DNA from: CBDBCU01 sp965243185
GTDB taxonomy: Bacteria; Chloroflexota; Dehalococcoidia; Lucifugimonadales; UBA3495
DNA length: 64,000 nucleotides
Assembly: GCA_965243185.1 (NCBI GenBank)
Contig: OZ251531.1
Location: 1-64,000, forward strand
Direction: 5' to 3'
Shown: piece after piece, positions 18,974-27,111 of the stretch
How the letters are laid out: each line of letters starts with the position of its first letter
How positions within the stretch are numbered: the first letter of the stretch is position 1
The notes under the pieces: generated by a model
Databases searched by the model: none
What the model saw: only the letters and a program-made list of their open reading frames with translations
What the model was told of the DNA's origin: nothing
Program-made: the position numbers and the translations under genes

Positions 18974-19792
18974 CTACTCTCCCACCCTAGCCCGCATCAA
19001 ATCCTCAGCCACGCTGACCGGCCCCTCATAAACCCGCCGCGCCTCCGCCACCAGCGGTTGGGTATCCCGGTGAAAGGGCGTGTCAATGTGCGTCAATATC
19101 AACTCCTTGACCCCGGCCAACGCCGCCGCCCGCGCCGCTTCCACCGCCGTCGAATGTCCCCGCCGCTCCGTCCCTTCCTTATCCGCCTCCGTACTCAACG
19201 CCTCGTGTATCAGCAAATCGGCCCCTGCCGCCGCCGCTGCCAGATTCTCGCAGTAACGGGTATCCCCGGAAAAAACTACCGCCAACCCGCCGGTCTCCAC
19301 CCGCCAACCTACCGCCCCGCCAATGTGATCCACCGCAAAAGCCCGCGCCCGCAAATCCTCCCCCAACTGAATCCACTGCTCCACCTCCACCACATCCCAC
19401 GCCACCACCGGCTTGCCCTCAGCCGTTGCCACCCCATCAGCGTCCACCTTGTGCGTAATGCTCACCGCCCGAAACAGGTTTTGCGCCCCGGCAATGGTCG
19501 GCTCCAAACTGTGTACCCGCAGCGGCGCCGCCTCCGGTGCCATCTGCGTCCGCCGCCCCTGAATATGCGGCAGCCCCGCTATGTGGTCGCCATGCCGGTG
19601 CGACAGCAGAACCTCCGTAAAATCCTCGGCGTAAATTCCCAACTGCGCCCCTTGCCGCAACACCGAATTGCCCGACGCCGCATCCAGCAGCAGCCGTACC
19701 CCGCCGGGACAATCCAGCACAATCGCCGTATGCGCCCGGTGGATGCAGTTGCCCGCTCCGGTTCCCAGAAAAGTTATGTCCACCACCGCCAC
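18974..19792 (-). CDS. MBL-fold metallo-hydrolase, RNase Z-like
   Basis: A 272-residue metallo-beta-lactamase-fold hydrolase with the zinc motif SHRHGDHIAG (HxHxDH), a further metal ligand region FSGDTRY, GHST and a late THID histidine. The opening FLGTGAGNCIHRAHTA resembles RNase Z/ELAC and related phosphodiesterases. A tRNA 3'-processing role is possible but not proven. It is the last gene of a five-gene minus-strand operon, 2 bases after the translin-like gene. Confidence 0.8.
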   Translation of the reverse strand: MAVVDITFLGTGAGNCIHRAHTAIVLDCPGGVRLLLDAASGNSVLRQGAQLGIYAEDFTEVLLSHRHGDHIAGLPHIQGRRTQMAPEAAPLRVHSLEPTIAGAQNLFRAVSITHKVDADGVATAEGKPVVAWDVVEVEQWIQLGEDLRARAFAVDHIGGAVGWRVETGGLAVVFSGDTRYCENLAAAAAGADLLIHEALSTEADKEGTERRGHSTAVEAARAAALAGVKELILTHIDTPFHRDTQPLVAEARRVYEGPVSVAEDLMRARVGE

Positions 19793-19794
19793 CG

Positions 19795-20445
19795 CTAACC
19801 CTCCCCGTCTCCGCTTTCCAGTCCGGCCAGCCGCAGCTCCAACCGCCGCTGCTGCAAGGAAATCGTCAAATCCCCCCGGGTGCGCTCCAGTACGCCCCGC
19901 ATCGCATCCGTACTCCGCCGCAAACCGCCGGTCACCGCCTCGGGAAAGTCAATGGTCACCAGCAGCCCGTAAATTTCATCCATCACCTCCATATACTCCT
20001 CGCACCCCTCGAAGGAATCCCGCCGCAAAGTGTCCAGAATATAGCGGCGCAGTTCCCCAATCACCTCGGCCATCCCGTTCAGGTACGCCGGCGCGTCAAT
20101 CTCCAGTTCCTCCGGGCGCGGAATAACGCCCCGGGAAATGACCGCCAAAGTGATCTGCCCCTCGGCGTATTCCTTCCGGGCGTCCGACAGGAAACCGGCA
20201 AAGTAAATCTCCGGATTTTCCTCCCGGATGTGCTGCGTCGCCGCCAACCGTTCCCCGGCCCGCTCCAGCAGCCCCCGCGCTTCCTCAAACTCGCCCCGGT
20301 GTACCGCCCGGATGGCATTGGCCGAAAAGCGGATAACTTCCCGGGAAATCGACAGAGCCTGCTCCCGGGCTTGATGCCGCACCGTCAAAGCAGCGGTCGC
20401 CGCCGCCGCAATGTCCGTTAATTCCTGATTGTACCGCGACGGCAT
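19795..20445 (-). CDS. Translin-family-like protein
   Basis: A 216-residue, almost wholly helical protein. SISREVIRFSANAIRAVHRGEFEEARGL-type sequence near residue 35 and Glu/Asp-rich helices at 100-180 match the translin family, which binds single-stranded nucleic acid and, with TRAX partners, can act as an RNase. Bacterial and archaeal members are often mislabelled as haloacid dehalogenase. The start overlaps the thiE stop (TAATG), and a predicted RNase Z-like hydrolase follows, so an RNA-processing role is a reasonable inference. Confidence 0.72.
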   Translation of the reverse strand: MPSRYNQELTDIAAAATAALTVRHQAREQALSISREVIRFSANAIRAVHRGEFEEARGLLERAGERLAATQHIREENPEIYFAGFLSDARKEYAEGQITLAVISRGVIPRPEELEIDAPAYLNGMAEVIGELRRYILDTLRRDSFEGCEEYMEVMDEIYGLLVTIDFPEAVTGGLRRSTDAMRGVLERTRGDLTISLQQRRLELRLAGLESGDGEG

Positions 20446-21434
20446 TAAACCTTACCCCCAGCTTGACGGATTGCCTCCACCAGTCGCCCGGCCGCCGCTT
20501 CCGGTTCCGCCGCCAAGCCCACCGCCGCCGTTACGCACACCGCATCGGCCCCGGCTTCCACCACCAGCCCCACATTGTCGGCGTTAATCCCCCCGATTGC
20601 CACCAGCGGCACTTTCGTCACCGCCCGCGCTTCCCGCAGCCGCGCCGGCCCCTGCGGCCCCCGTCCCCCGGGCTTGGTCGTAGTAGCGTAAATCGCCCCG
20701 AATGCCACATGATCCGCCCCCATTTCCTGCGATTCAATCAGCAGGTCAATCTCCCGGTTAGAGCGTCCCAACACCTGCTCCGGGGCCAATACCCGCCGCG
20801 CCGCGGCCACCGGCAAGTCCGTCTGCCCGATATGCACCCCCCCGGAACCCACCGCCGCCGCCAAGTCCACTTGGTCATTGACGATCAGCAAAGCGTCATT
20901 AGCCTGGCACAGCTCCTGCAACTCCCGGGCCAGCGGCAAAATCTCCCCCTTGTCCCGCACCTTGTCCCGCAGTTGCAGCACCCTGGCCCCGCCCCGTATC
21001 GCCGCCTGGGCAATCGTCAACGGTTCCCGCCCCCCGGTAACCTCCGGGTCAATAATCACATACAGCCCCCGGATCACACCCGCCTTTTCCCGCCGCAGCG
21101 CCGACCCCAGCGCCGCCGCCAATTCCGCCAACGCCCCGTCCAAAGCCGCCCCGGTTTCCGCCGCCAATTCCGCCGTCCCGTCCATTCCCCGCCGGGCTGC
21201 CAGGCTATCCTGCGCCACGGCCGCCAGCCGCAGCCCTTGCCCCAGCGTCAACGCCGCCGCCGGCAGACCCGGCTGATACCCGCCGCCGGGATAAACCGCC
21301 GCCGCCAACTCCTTCAGCCGGCCCACCGGCCCGGCCAACTCCGGCAAATCAGGACACCCGGCCGCCAAAGCGTCCAAGCAGCCCCGCAGCGCATCCAACA
21401 AAAAATCCGGCATAACTTCCGGCGCATTCATCAT
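20445..21434 (-). CDS. thiE: Thiamine-phosphate synthase with an N-terminal helical extension
   Basis: ThiE couples HMP-pyrophosphate with the thiazole phosphate to form thiamine phosphate. The C-terminal 210 residues show VLQLRDK, VNDQVDLA, GGVHIGQTDLP, a TTTKPGGRGPQG phosphate loop and IGGINADNV. The first 115 residues form an Ala/Leu-rich helical domain I do not recognise. ThiE proteins are normally about 210 residues; this one has 329. It overlaps the FmdB gene upstream by 4 bases and the translin-like gene downstream by 1. No TPP riboswitch is visible before the operon. Confidence 0.88.
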   Translation of the reverse strand: MMNAPEVMPDFLLDALRGCLDALAAGCPDLPELAGPVGRLKELAAAVYPGGGYQPGLPAAALTLGQGLRLAAVAQDSLAARRGMDGTAELAAETGAALDGALAELAAALGSALRREKAGVIRGLYVIIDPEVTGGREPLTIAQAAIRGGARVLQLRDKVRDKGEILPLARELQELCQANDALLIVNDQVDLAAAVGSGGVHIGQTDLPVAAARRVLAPEQVLGRSNREIDLLIESQEMGADHVAFGAIYATTTKPGGRGPQGPARLREARAVTKVPLVAIGGINADNVGLVVEAGADAVCVTAAVGLAAEPEAAAGRLVEAIRQAGGKV

Positions 21435-21772
21435 AGTTCTACATCCTTGGGCAAAGTCCCTTCCCGAGCTGCGGCAATGTTGTCCCGCACCGCCTCCGGC
21501 ATCGCCAACCCGTGCCGCTGGTAACTTTCCTCCACCCCGCGGCCAATGTTCCGCGGGTCGCTGTAGTAATCCATTGGCGATGCAACTCCGCCAGTCGGAT
21601 ACCGTTCCTGCACCGCCGCCGTAGTCTTGCCCAGAGCAAAACTCGACATCCGCCGCTGCATCTCAGTGCTTTGGCAGTAAGCGCAAACTGGCGTCAAAGC
21701 GGCGTCGATTGACCGGGTAAAAAAGGAACTGACCCGGTCGCACTCCCCGCAGCGATACTCATAAATCGGCAT
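21431..21772 (-). CDS. FmdB-family zinc ribbon protein (copy 1)
   Basis: A 113-residue protein that begins MPIYEYRCGEC and has a second CAYC pair, a four-cysteine zinc ribbon of the FmdB/CxxC_CxxC_SSSS type. The remainder is a low-complexity tail (about residues 50-113) ending in PKDVEL. Members are widespread, and no biochemical role is established. It overlaps thiE by 4 bases. Confidence 0.85.
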   Translation of the reverse strand: MPIYEYRCGECDRVSSFFTRSIDAALTPVCAYCQSTEMQRRMSSFALGKTTAAVQERYPTGGVASPMDYYSDPRNIGRGVEESYQRHGLAMPEAVRDNIAAAREGTLPKDVEL

Positions 21773-21792
21773 TCATCCCCCTCCGGCTATCC

Positions 21793-22152
21793 CTACTCTC
21801 CCGTCCCGCCGCCGGCATCCCCGGCCTCAAAGGAACGCGGCCCCTGCCGTATCTCCCGCCGCATCTCCTCAAAATCCCCGGTTACCTGCCCCCCCATCTC
21901 TCCCTTGATCCGCCCCATAAACCGGTCCAGACTCGCCGGGCTGTCCTCATCCACATCCCGCAAAGTCTCCCCGCTCGGCGCCCAATTCAGGCTGTCCCCC
22001 CAAGAACGCCGAAAGGAAAAACTTGACACCAGCCGCTCCAGCTGACCGCCGCCGCACCGGCCGCAAGCCCGCGCCGCATCCTCCGACCAACTATAAACCA
22101 GCCGGGAACTAATCTCTCCGCACTCCCCGCACCGGAACTCATAAATCGGCAT
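21793..22152 (-). CDS. FmdB-family zinc ribbon protein (copy 2)
   Basis: A 119-residue paralogue of the next gene, beginning MPIYEFRCGEC with the second pair CGRC. The tail is acidic and unrelated to that of copy 1. The start is ATG 22152 behind AAAGGAG; the frame is open 36 codons further upstream but without a ribosome binding site. It is the first gene of the FmdB-FmdB-thiE-translin-MBL operon. Confidence 0.83.
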   Translation of the reverse strand: MPIYEFRCGECGEISSRLVYSWSEDAARACGRCGGGQLERLVSSFSFRRSWGDSLNWAPSGETLRDVDEDSPASLDRFMGRIKGEMGGQVTGDFEEMRREIRQGPRSFEAGDAGGGTGE

Positions 22153-22220
22153 TAACCGCCGCTCCTTTAATCCTTCCCCCGACCAAACCGGCCCAATCCC
22201 CGCCCCAATATGTCCCGCCC

Positions 22221-22229
22221 ATTGTAGCA
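22221..22229 (-). promoter_or_regulatory. Extended -10 element before the FmdB/thiE operon
   Basis: On the minus strand TGC is followed by TACAAT (22226-22221), an extended -10. No good -35 sits 17 bases upstream. It lies about 70 bases before the first gene. Confidence 0.45.
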
Positions 22230-22333
22230 CGGATAACCCACCCTTTACCCGCCTATCCAAAACTCCCTGCCGGATGGTAAAGCATCCAAACTAACCCTAT
22301 CAATTCCCTGCCAAACCCGCATCCCGCCCGCCG

Positions 22334-22362
22334 TTTATACCCGCCGCCGCCTGTTGTATAAT
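22334..22362 (+). promoter_or_regulatory. Promoter of polA
   Basis: TTTATA (22334-22339), a 17-base spacer and consensus TATAAT (22357-22362), 45 bases before the polA start. Confidence 0.55.
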
Positions 22363-22406
22363 GCCCGGCAACTATTTTCCCAAGCCGACCTTTTGAGGTG
22401 CCTGCT

Positions 22407-24629
22407 ATGGCTACGGCTCAAGACGCCGCCCTCCCTCTATTCACCACCGAAAACCCCGCCCCGGAAAATCCCTTGCTCCTCCTGATGGACGGCCACGCTA
22501 TGGTGCATCGCTCCTTTCGCGCCATCGCCACCCAGCGCCATCTGACCATCTCCACCACCGGCGAGGATGTTACCGGCGTCTATGGCTTTGCCAATGTATT
22601 TCTCCGCGCCCTCAACGACTGGCGGCCTACCCACTGCGCCATCGCCTTTGATACCCCGGCCCCCACCTTCCGCCACCAGCAGTTTCCCGACTACAAAGCC
22701 CAACGGGAAGCCGCTCCCCCGGAACTGCGCCCCCAATTCGACCGCGCCAAGCAGCTGATGACCGCCTTTGCCGTCCCCATCTACACCCTCGACGGCTACG
22801 AAGCCGACGACCTTATCGGCACCCTCAGCCGCCAAGCCGCTGAGCAAGGACTGAACACCGTCATCCTCACCGGCGACCGGGATACCTTTCAACTCATCTC
22901 CCCCCAAGTCCGCGTCGACCTTTCCTACAGCATCCAGGACCGCAAAGTCTATGACGAATCCGAACTCGCCGCCCGCTACAATGGCCTTACCGCCGCCCAA
23001 CAGCCCGATTTCAAGTCCCTCCTCGGCGACCCTTCCGACAACATCCCCGGCGTCCCCCGTATCGGCGAAAAGCGCGCCGCCGCCCTGCTCAGCGAATATC
23101 AAACCCTCGAAGGCATCTACCAAAACCTCGACGCAGTGAAACCGCCCAGCGTCCGCCAATCCCTGGCTGAAAACAAAGAACTGGCCTTTGCCAACCGCCT
23201 CTTGACCACCATCGAGCGCAACGCTCCGGTCGAACTTTCCCTCGCCGATGCCCGCAGCGGCCGCTTTGACCGCCAGCAGGTCGTCCGCCTCCTGACCGAA
23301 CTCGAGTTCCACAGCATCATCCCCCGCCTGCCCTCGACCAATGCAACCGCCGGTGCCGCCGCAACCGTTGCCCCGTCAGCCCGGGACGCTAACGCCGTCC
23401 CAACCAACTACATCACCGTACAGACCGATGAACAGTTAGACGCGATGCTGGCCGCCCTCCGCACTGCCGGCAGTTTCGCCTTCGACACCGAAACCACCGC
23501 CGTCAACCCCATGCACGCCGACCTCGTGGGCTTGAGCTTCGCTGTCGCCCCCGGCCAAGCGTGGTACCTCCCCCTGCTCCATCAGGAAGGCCCGCAACTG
23601 CCCCTCGAGCCGACCCTGGCTAAAGTCAAGGCGTTAATGGAATCCCCCGACTTGGAAAAGTGCGCCCACAACGCCAACTTCGACCTGATGATGCTGGCTA
23701 ACTACGGCATCACCCCTAGCAATGTCAACTTCGACACTATGCTTGCCGCCCATCTCCTCAGCAAAAACAACTTGGGACTGAAACCCCTTTCCCTCGATCT
23801 GCTCGGCGTCGAAATGACCCCGATCAAAGACCTTATCGGCGCCGGCAAAAAGCAAATAACCTTCGACCAGGTACCCATCTCCGACGCCGCTCCCTACGCG
23901 GCCGCCGATGCCGATATGACCCTCCGCCTCATTCCCCCGCTGCAAAGCCCGGTAATGGCCCAGCCCAACTTGAAAAGCCTGCTGTACGACCTGGAACTGC
24001 CCCTTACCCCCGTCCTGGTGGCTATGCAGCGCCACGGCATCAAAATGGATGTCGGAATGTTGCGGGAAATGTCCGGCGATTTGCGCCAGCAGTTGCAGCA
24101 AGCCGAACAGGATTTGTACGACACCATCGGCCACCGGGTCAACCTCAATTCCCCCCAGCAGCTCGGCGATGTCCTCTTTAACGAACTCGGCTTGCCCAAA
24201 ACCAAACGCACCAAAACCGGCTACTCCACGGACGCCAACTCCCTCGAAGGTCTGCGTGCCTTTCATCCCATCATCGACCAAATCCTCGAATACCGCCAGG
24301 TCGCCAAGCTCAAATCCACCTACGTCGACGCCCTCCCCGGGATGATTAACCCCCACACCGGCCGCATCCATACCAGCTACAACCAAGCCGGTTCCGCCAC
24401 CGGTCGAATGTCCAGCAGCGACCCCAACCTCCAGAACATCCCCATCCGCACCCCAGTCGGCCGCCAGATTCGCCGCGCCTTTATCGCCGAGAACGCCCCG
24501 ACTGGATCCTTTTCTCCGCCGACTACTCCCAGATTGAACTGCGGGTACTGGCCCATCTCTCCCAAGACCCGGCCCTCCTCGACGCCTTCCGCCGCGGCGA
24601 GGACATCCACGCCTCCACCGCCGCCCTGA
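22407..24629 (+). CDS. polA: DNA polymerase I, N-terminal portion up to a frameshift
   Basis: DNA polymerase I fills gaps and removes RNA primers. This frame encodes the 5' nuclease domain (GYEADDLIGTL, GDPSDNIPGVP), a 3'-5' exonuclease domain with intact FDTET, HNANFD and YAAADAD motifs, and the start of the polymerase domain (SATGRMSSSDPNLQNIP). The homology stops at codon CCG 24498-24500; the last 43 codons are out of frame. Polymerase motif A (DYSQIELR) is in the -1 frame from 24500. Adding one C to the CCCC run at 24496-24499 restores a normal protein of about 930 residues. The start is ATG 22407; GTG 22398 is also possible. Confidence 0.9.
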   Translation: MATAQDAALPLFTTENPAPENPLLLLMDGHAMVHRSFRAIATQRHLTISTTGEDVTGVYGFANVFLRALNDWRPTHCAIAFDTPAPTFRHQQFPDYKAQREAAPPELRPQFDRAKQLMTAFAVPIYTLDGYEADDLIGTLSRQAAEQGLNTVILTGDRDTFQLISPQVRVDLSYSIQDRKVYDESELAARYNGLTAAQQPDFKSLLGDPSDNIPGVPRIGEKRAAALLSEYQTLEGIYQNLDAVKPPSVRQSLAENKELAFANRLLTTIERNAPVELSLADARSGRFDRQQVVRLLTELEFHSIIPRLPSTNATAGAAATVAPSARDANAVPTNYITVQTDEQLDAMLAALRTAGSFAFDTETTAVNPMHADLVGLSFAVAPGQAWYLPLLHQEGPQLPLEPTLAKVKALMESPDLEKCAHNANFDLMMLANYGITPSNVNFDTMLAAHLLSKNNLGLKPLSLDLLGVEMTPIKDLIGAGKKQITFDQVPISDAAPYAAADADMTLRLIPPLQSPVMAQPNLKSLLYDLELPLTPVLVAMQRHGIKMDVGMLREMSGDLRQQLQQAEQDLYDTIGHRVNLNSPQQLGDVLFNELGLPKTKRTKTGYSTDANSLEGLRAFHPIIDQILEYRQVAKLKSTYVDALPGMINPHTGRIHTSYNQAGSATGRMSSSDPNLQNIPIRTPVGRQIRRAFIAENAPTGSFSPPTTPRLNCGYWPISPKTRPSSTPSAAARTSTPPPPP

Positions 24630-25195
24630 TGAACGCCGTACCCATCAACGAAGTCAACTCCGAACAGCGCCGCATCGCCAAAGTCCTCAACTTCGGCGTC
24701 ATCTACGGCCTCTCCCCCCACGGCATTTCCCAGCAAACCGGCTTCAGCCGCGAGGACGGCGCCCGCTTCATCTCAACCTACTTCAATCAGTATCCCGGCA
24801 TCTCCGGCTACCTCGAGACCGTCAAGCAGCAAACCCGCGAAACCCAATATGTCGAAACCCTCCTCGGCCGCCGCCGCTATGTCCCCGACATCACCGCCAG
24901 CAACTTCAACTCCCGCAGCGCCGCCGAGCGTATGGCCATCAATATGCCCGTCCAGGGCACCGCCGCCGACATTATGAAACTGGCTATGCTCCGCGTCCAC
25001 CACCGCCTCCAGCAGGAAAAACTCCAGTCCAAAATGCTCCTCCAAGTCCACGACGAACTTGTCTTTGAAGTCCCCCGCTCCGAAATGGACGTCCTCCAAG
25101 CCCTGGTCTTCGACGAAATGCCCGCCGCTATGAACCTCGACGTAACCCTCAAGGTCGAAGCCAAATGGGGCGAAACCTGGGGCGATCTGGAGTAG
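24629..25195 (+). CDS. polA: DNA polymerase I, C-terminal portion after the frameshift
   Basis: The rest of the polymerase domain, with homology beginning at 24500 (motif A at about 24525) although the first ATG is at 24629. It contains the O-helix motif B region (RRIAKVLNFGVIYG), RMAINMPVQGTAADI and motif C VHDELVFEV. Translated alone it would lack motif A and could not polymerise, so the two parts only work as one product. A read error or a recent one-base deletion is the likely cause; the sequence at the joint is not a classic slippery heptamer. Confidence 0.88.
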   Translation: MNAVPINEVNSEQRRIAKVLNFGVIYGLSPHGISQQTGFSREDGARFISTYFNQYPGISGYLETVKQQTRETQYVETLLGRRRYVPDITASNFNSRSAAERMAINMPVQGTAADIMKLAMLRVHHRLQQEKLQSKMLLQVHDELVFEVPRSEMDVLQALVFDEMPAAMNLDVTLKVEAKWGETWGDLE

Positions 25196-25202
25196 GGGAT
25201 TT

Positions 25203-25505
25203 ATGGTAACATCAGGAAACGGGCTGGAGTTCCGCTACTCCCCGCATTTCTCGGAACAACTCGACGCCCGTAACTTCAACGACCAGTTTGCCTTGGATTT
25301 GTTCCGGGAAGCTGATGACCACTTCTATGATTCCGTAAAAGGAACTTATGCGGCCGTCAAAGCAATGTACCACGCCGGCGCAGTAAGAGATATTGCGTTG
25401 GTGTATCGATTTACCGCCGACGGCTCCATACTCCTCATCACGATACACCCGCTCAAAGCGGGGCAAAAAGAACGACGAATCCGCAGCGGTAGGTGGCAGC
25501 GATGA
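25203..25505 (+). CDS. Small protein resembling DUF4258, possible toxin-like partner
   Basis: A 100-residue protein with a pattern seen in DUF4258-like and RelE-like small proteins: an N-terminal HFSEQLDAR helix, a central beta region (RDIALVYRF) and a basic end (KERRIRSGRWQR). Its stop overlaps the start of a DUF2283 gene by 4 bases, a pairing seen in many bacteria that suggests a type II toxin-antitoxin-like module. No activity is proven, and the family match is by eye. Confidence 0.55.
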   Translation: MVTSGNGLEFRYSPHFSEQLDARNFNDQFALDLFREADDHFYDSVKGTYAAVKAMYHAGAVRDIALVYRFTADGSILLITIHPLKAGQKERRIRSGRWQR

Positions 25506-25714
25506 GCTTTAAGGTTCACTACGACTCCATGGAGGACATCCTCTATCTGGCCCAAAAGGGGACTGCTGCGGAATCCGCCGAACTCTGCCCCGGCGTTACC
25601 ATTGAACTGGACCAGAACGGCGAACCCATCGGCGTGGAAATTATGGACGCCTCCCGACTCCTCAAGCCGGTAATCGCCCCATTGATGGAAAAATCCGCGT
25701 CCACCCCCAGCTAA
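25502..25714 (+). CDS. DUF2283 family protein
   Basis: A 70-residue protein with the DUF2283 pattern: YDSMEDILYL near the start, CPGVTIELDQNGEPIGVEIMDASR in the centre and a helical end. The start ATG 25502 overlaps the upstream stop (ATGA). The family commonly follows DUF4258 genes and is suspected to be the antitoxin of such pairs. A CitE-like gene follows 23 bases later. Confidence 0.78.
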   Translation: MSFKVHYDSMEDILYLAQKGTAAESAELCPGVTIELDQNGEPIGVEIMDASRLLKPVIAPLMEKSASTPS

Positions 25715-25737
25715 CCCGCCCTCAGGAGGCCCCACCC

Positions 25738-26634
25738 TTGCTCCTGCTCCGCAGCCTCATCTTTGTCCCCGGCAACCGGCCCAATATGCTCCAACGGGCC
25801 TTGTCCTTCAACGCCGACATCCTTATGGTGGATTTAGAGGACTCCGTCCCGCCCGCCGAAAAATCCGCCGCCCGTGACTTGGCCGCCCAGTGGATTCCCC
25901 AACTCCACCAAGCCGGCCGCCGTGTAATGGTGCGCGTCAACTCCCTAGACACCGGCTTAATTCGCGACGAACTGGCCGCCCTCATCTCCCCCGAACTTTA
26001 CGGCGTCAGCGTCGGCAAAACCGACTCCGCCTCTGACTTGCGGCAAATCGAAAGCATCCTTGCCCCCCTGGAAAAAGCCGCCGGCATCCCCGCCGGCCAA
26101 ATCAAACTAATCCCCTGGATTGAAAGCGCCAAAGCGGTCGTCAATGTCCACCAAATAGCCGCCGCCTTGCCCCGTACCATTGCCCTGGCCTTCGGCGCCG
26201 AGGACTACACCAACGATATGGGTATCCAACGCACCGACGCCGGCGCCGAAGTCCATCACCCCCGGGCCGCCATTGCCATCGCCGCCCGCGCCGCCGGCCT
26301 CGCCGCCCTCGACAGCCCCTATGTCGCCTTCCGCAACCCCCAGGGCTTGCAGCAAGACGCCGCCACCGCCCGGCAAATGGGCTACACCGGCAAATTCGCC
26401 ATCCACCCCGACCAGATTGACCCCATCAACGCCGCCTTCAGCCCCTCCCCCGAGGAAATCGCCCACGCCCAACGCATAATGAAGGCTTGGCAGGAAGCCG
26501 CAGCCGCCGGCCGCGGTTCCCTAGCCTTAGACGGCAAAATGGTCGACATCCCCGTAGTCAAACGCGCCCAAAACCTGCTGAACTTGGCGGAAACCATCGC
26601 CCAACAAACCACCGCCGTAATCCTCGAGGAGTAG
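25738..26634 (+). CDS. HpcH/HpaI aldolase / citrate-lyase-beta (CitE-like) family protein
   Basis: A 298-residue TIM-barrel C-C lyase. Motifs include LIFVPGNRPNM, the metal-binding VDLEDSVPPAEK, VRVNSLDT, PWIESAKAV and FGAEDYTNDMG, which match malyl-CoA/citramalyl-CoA lyase relatives. No CitD or CitF genes are present, so it is probably a stand-alone acyl-CoA lyase or thioesterase; the substrate is undetermined. It starts with TTG 25738, 8 bases after AGGAGG. Confidence 0.88.
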   Translation: MLLLRSLIFVPGNRPNMLQRALSFNADILMVDLEDSVPPAEKSAARDLAAQWIPQLHQAGRRVMVRVNSLDTGLIRDELAALISPELYGVSVGKTDSASDLRQIESILAPLEKAAGIPAGQIKLIPWIESAKAVVNVHQIAAALPRTIALAFGAEDYTNDMGIQRTDAGAEVHHPRAAIAIAARAAGLAALDSPYVAFRNPQGLQQDAATARQMGYTGKFAIHPDQIDPINAAFSPSPEEIAHAQRIMKAWQEAAAAGRGSLALDGKMVDIPVVKRAQNLLNLAETIAQQTTAVILEE

Positions 26635-26641
26635 CCGCCCT

Positions 26642-27007
26642 ATGCCCTCCGACCAAATCATCCTCAAAGGTATCCGCCTCTACGGTTACCACGGCGTCAA
26701 CCCGGAGGAAAAGCAATTCGGCCAACCCTATATCGTCGATCTTGCCGCCGACCTCGACCTAACCCGTCCCGGCAGCTCCGACCAACTCGACGACACCGTC
26801 AGCTACACCCGGATGTACCGCATCGCCCAATCGGTAATCGCCGGCGAATCCCGCAACCTCCTCGAAGCCCTGGCCCAAACCCTTGCCGACCGTCTGCTAT
26901 CCGAACTCCCCATCGCCGCCATCCAGGTAACCGTCAAAAAACCCAACCCGCCAATCCAAGGCTCCAACATCCAATACGCCGCCGTAACCATCCACCGCCG
27001 CCGCTGA
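26642..27007 (+). CDS. folB: Dihydroneopterin aldolase
   Basis: FolB cleaves 7,8-dihydroneopterin to the hydroxymethylpterin used for folate. The 121-residue protein has the family signature LYGYHGVNPEEKQFGQPY, the later DTVSYTRMY and the C-terminal VTVKKPNPPIQG with the conserved catalytic lysine. It lies 7 bases after the CitE-like gene. Other folate genes are not in the window. Confidence 0.93.
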   Translation: MPSDQIILKGIRLYGYHGVNPEEKQFGQPYIVDLAADLDLTRPGSSDQLDDTVSYTRMYRIAQSVIAGESRNLLEALAQTLADRLLSELPIAAIQVTVKKPNPPIQGSNIQYAAVTIHRRR

Positions 27008-27048
27008 ACCCGACGCTATGTTTGCTTATCGAGTATGCAGTTCTTACC

Positions 27049-27077
27049 GTCATTCCCGTGCCAACGGGAATCCAGAA
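27049..27077. repeat. Palindromic dispersed repeat, copy 1
   Basis: GTCATTCCCGTGCCAACGGG followed by AATCCAGAA, between folB and the SagB-type gene. It translates in frame with the latter and creates a false longer N-terminus. Confidence 0.8.
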
Positions 27078-27111
27078 ATACCCCGAAGCAAACGCAAAGG
27101 ACGAAACCCCC

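Noticed and set aside
24489..24520. Programmed frameshift in polA
   Set aside because: No slippery heptamer is present, and polA is not known for such control; a one-base indel is simpler.
27022..27111. Longer N-terminus of the SagB-type protein
   Set aside because: It passes through repeat copy 1 and has no family similarity.
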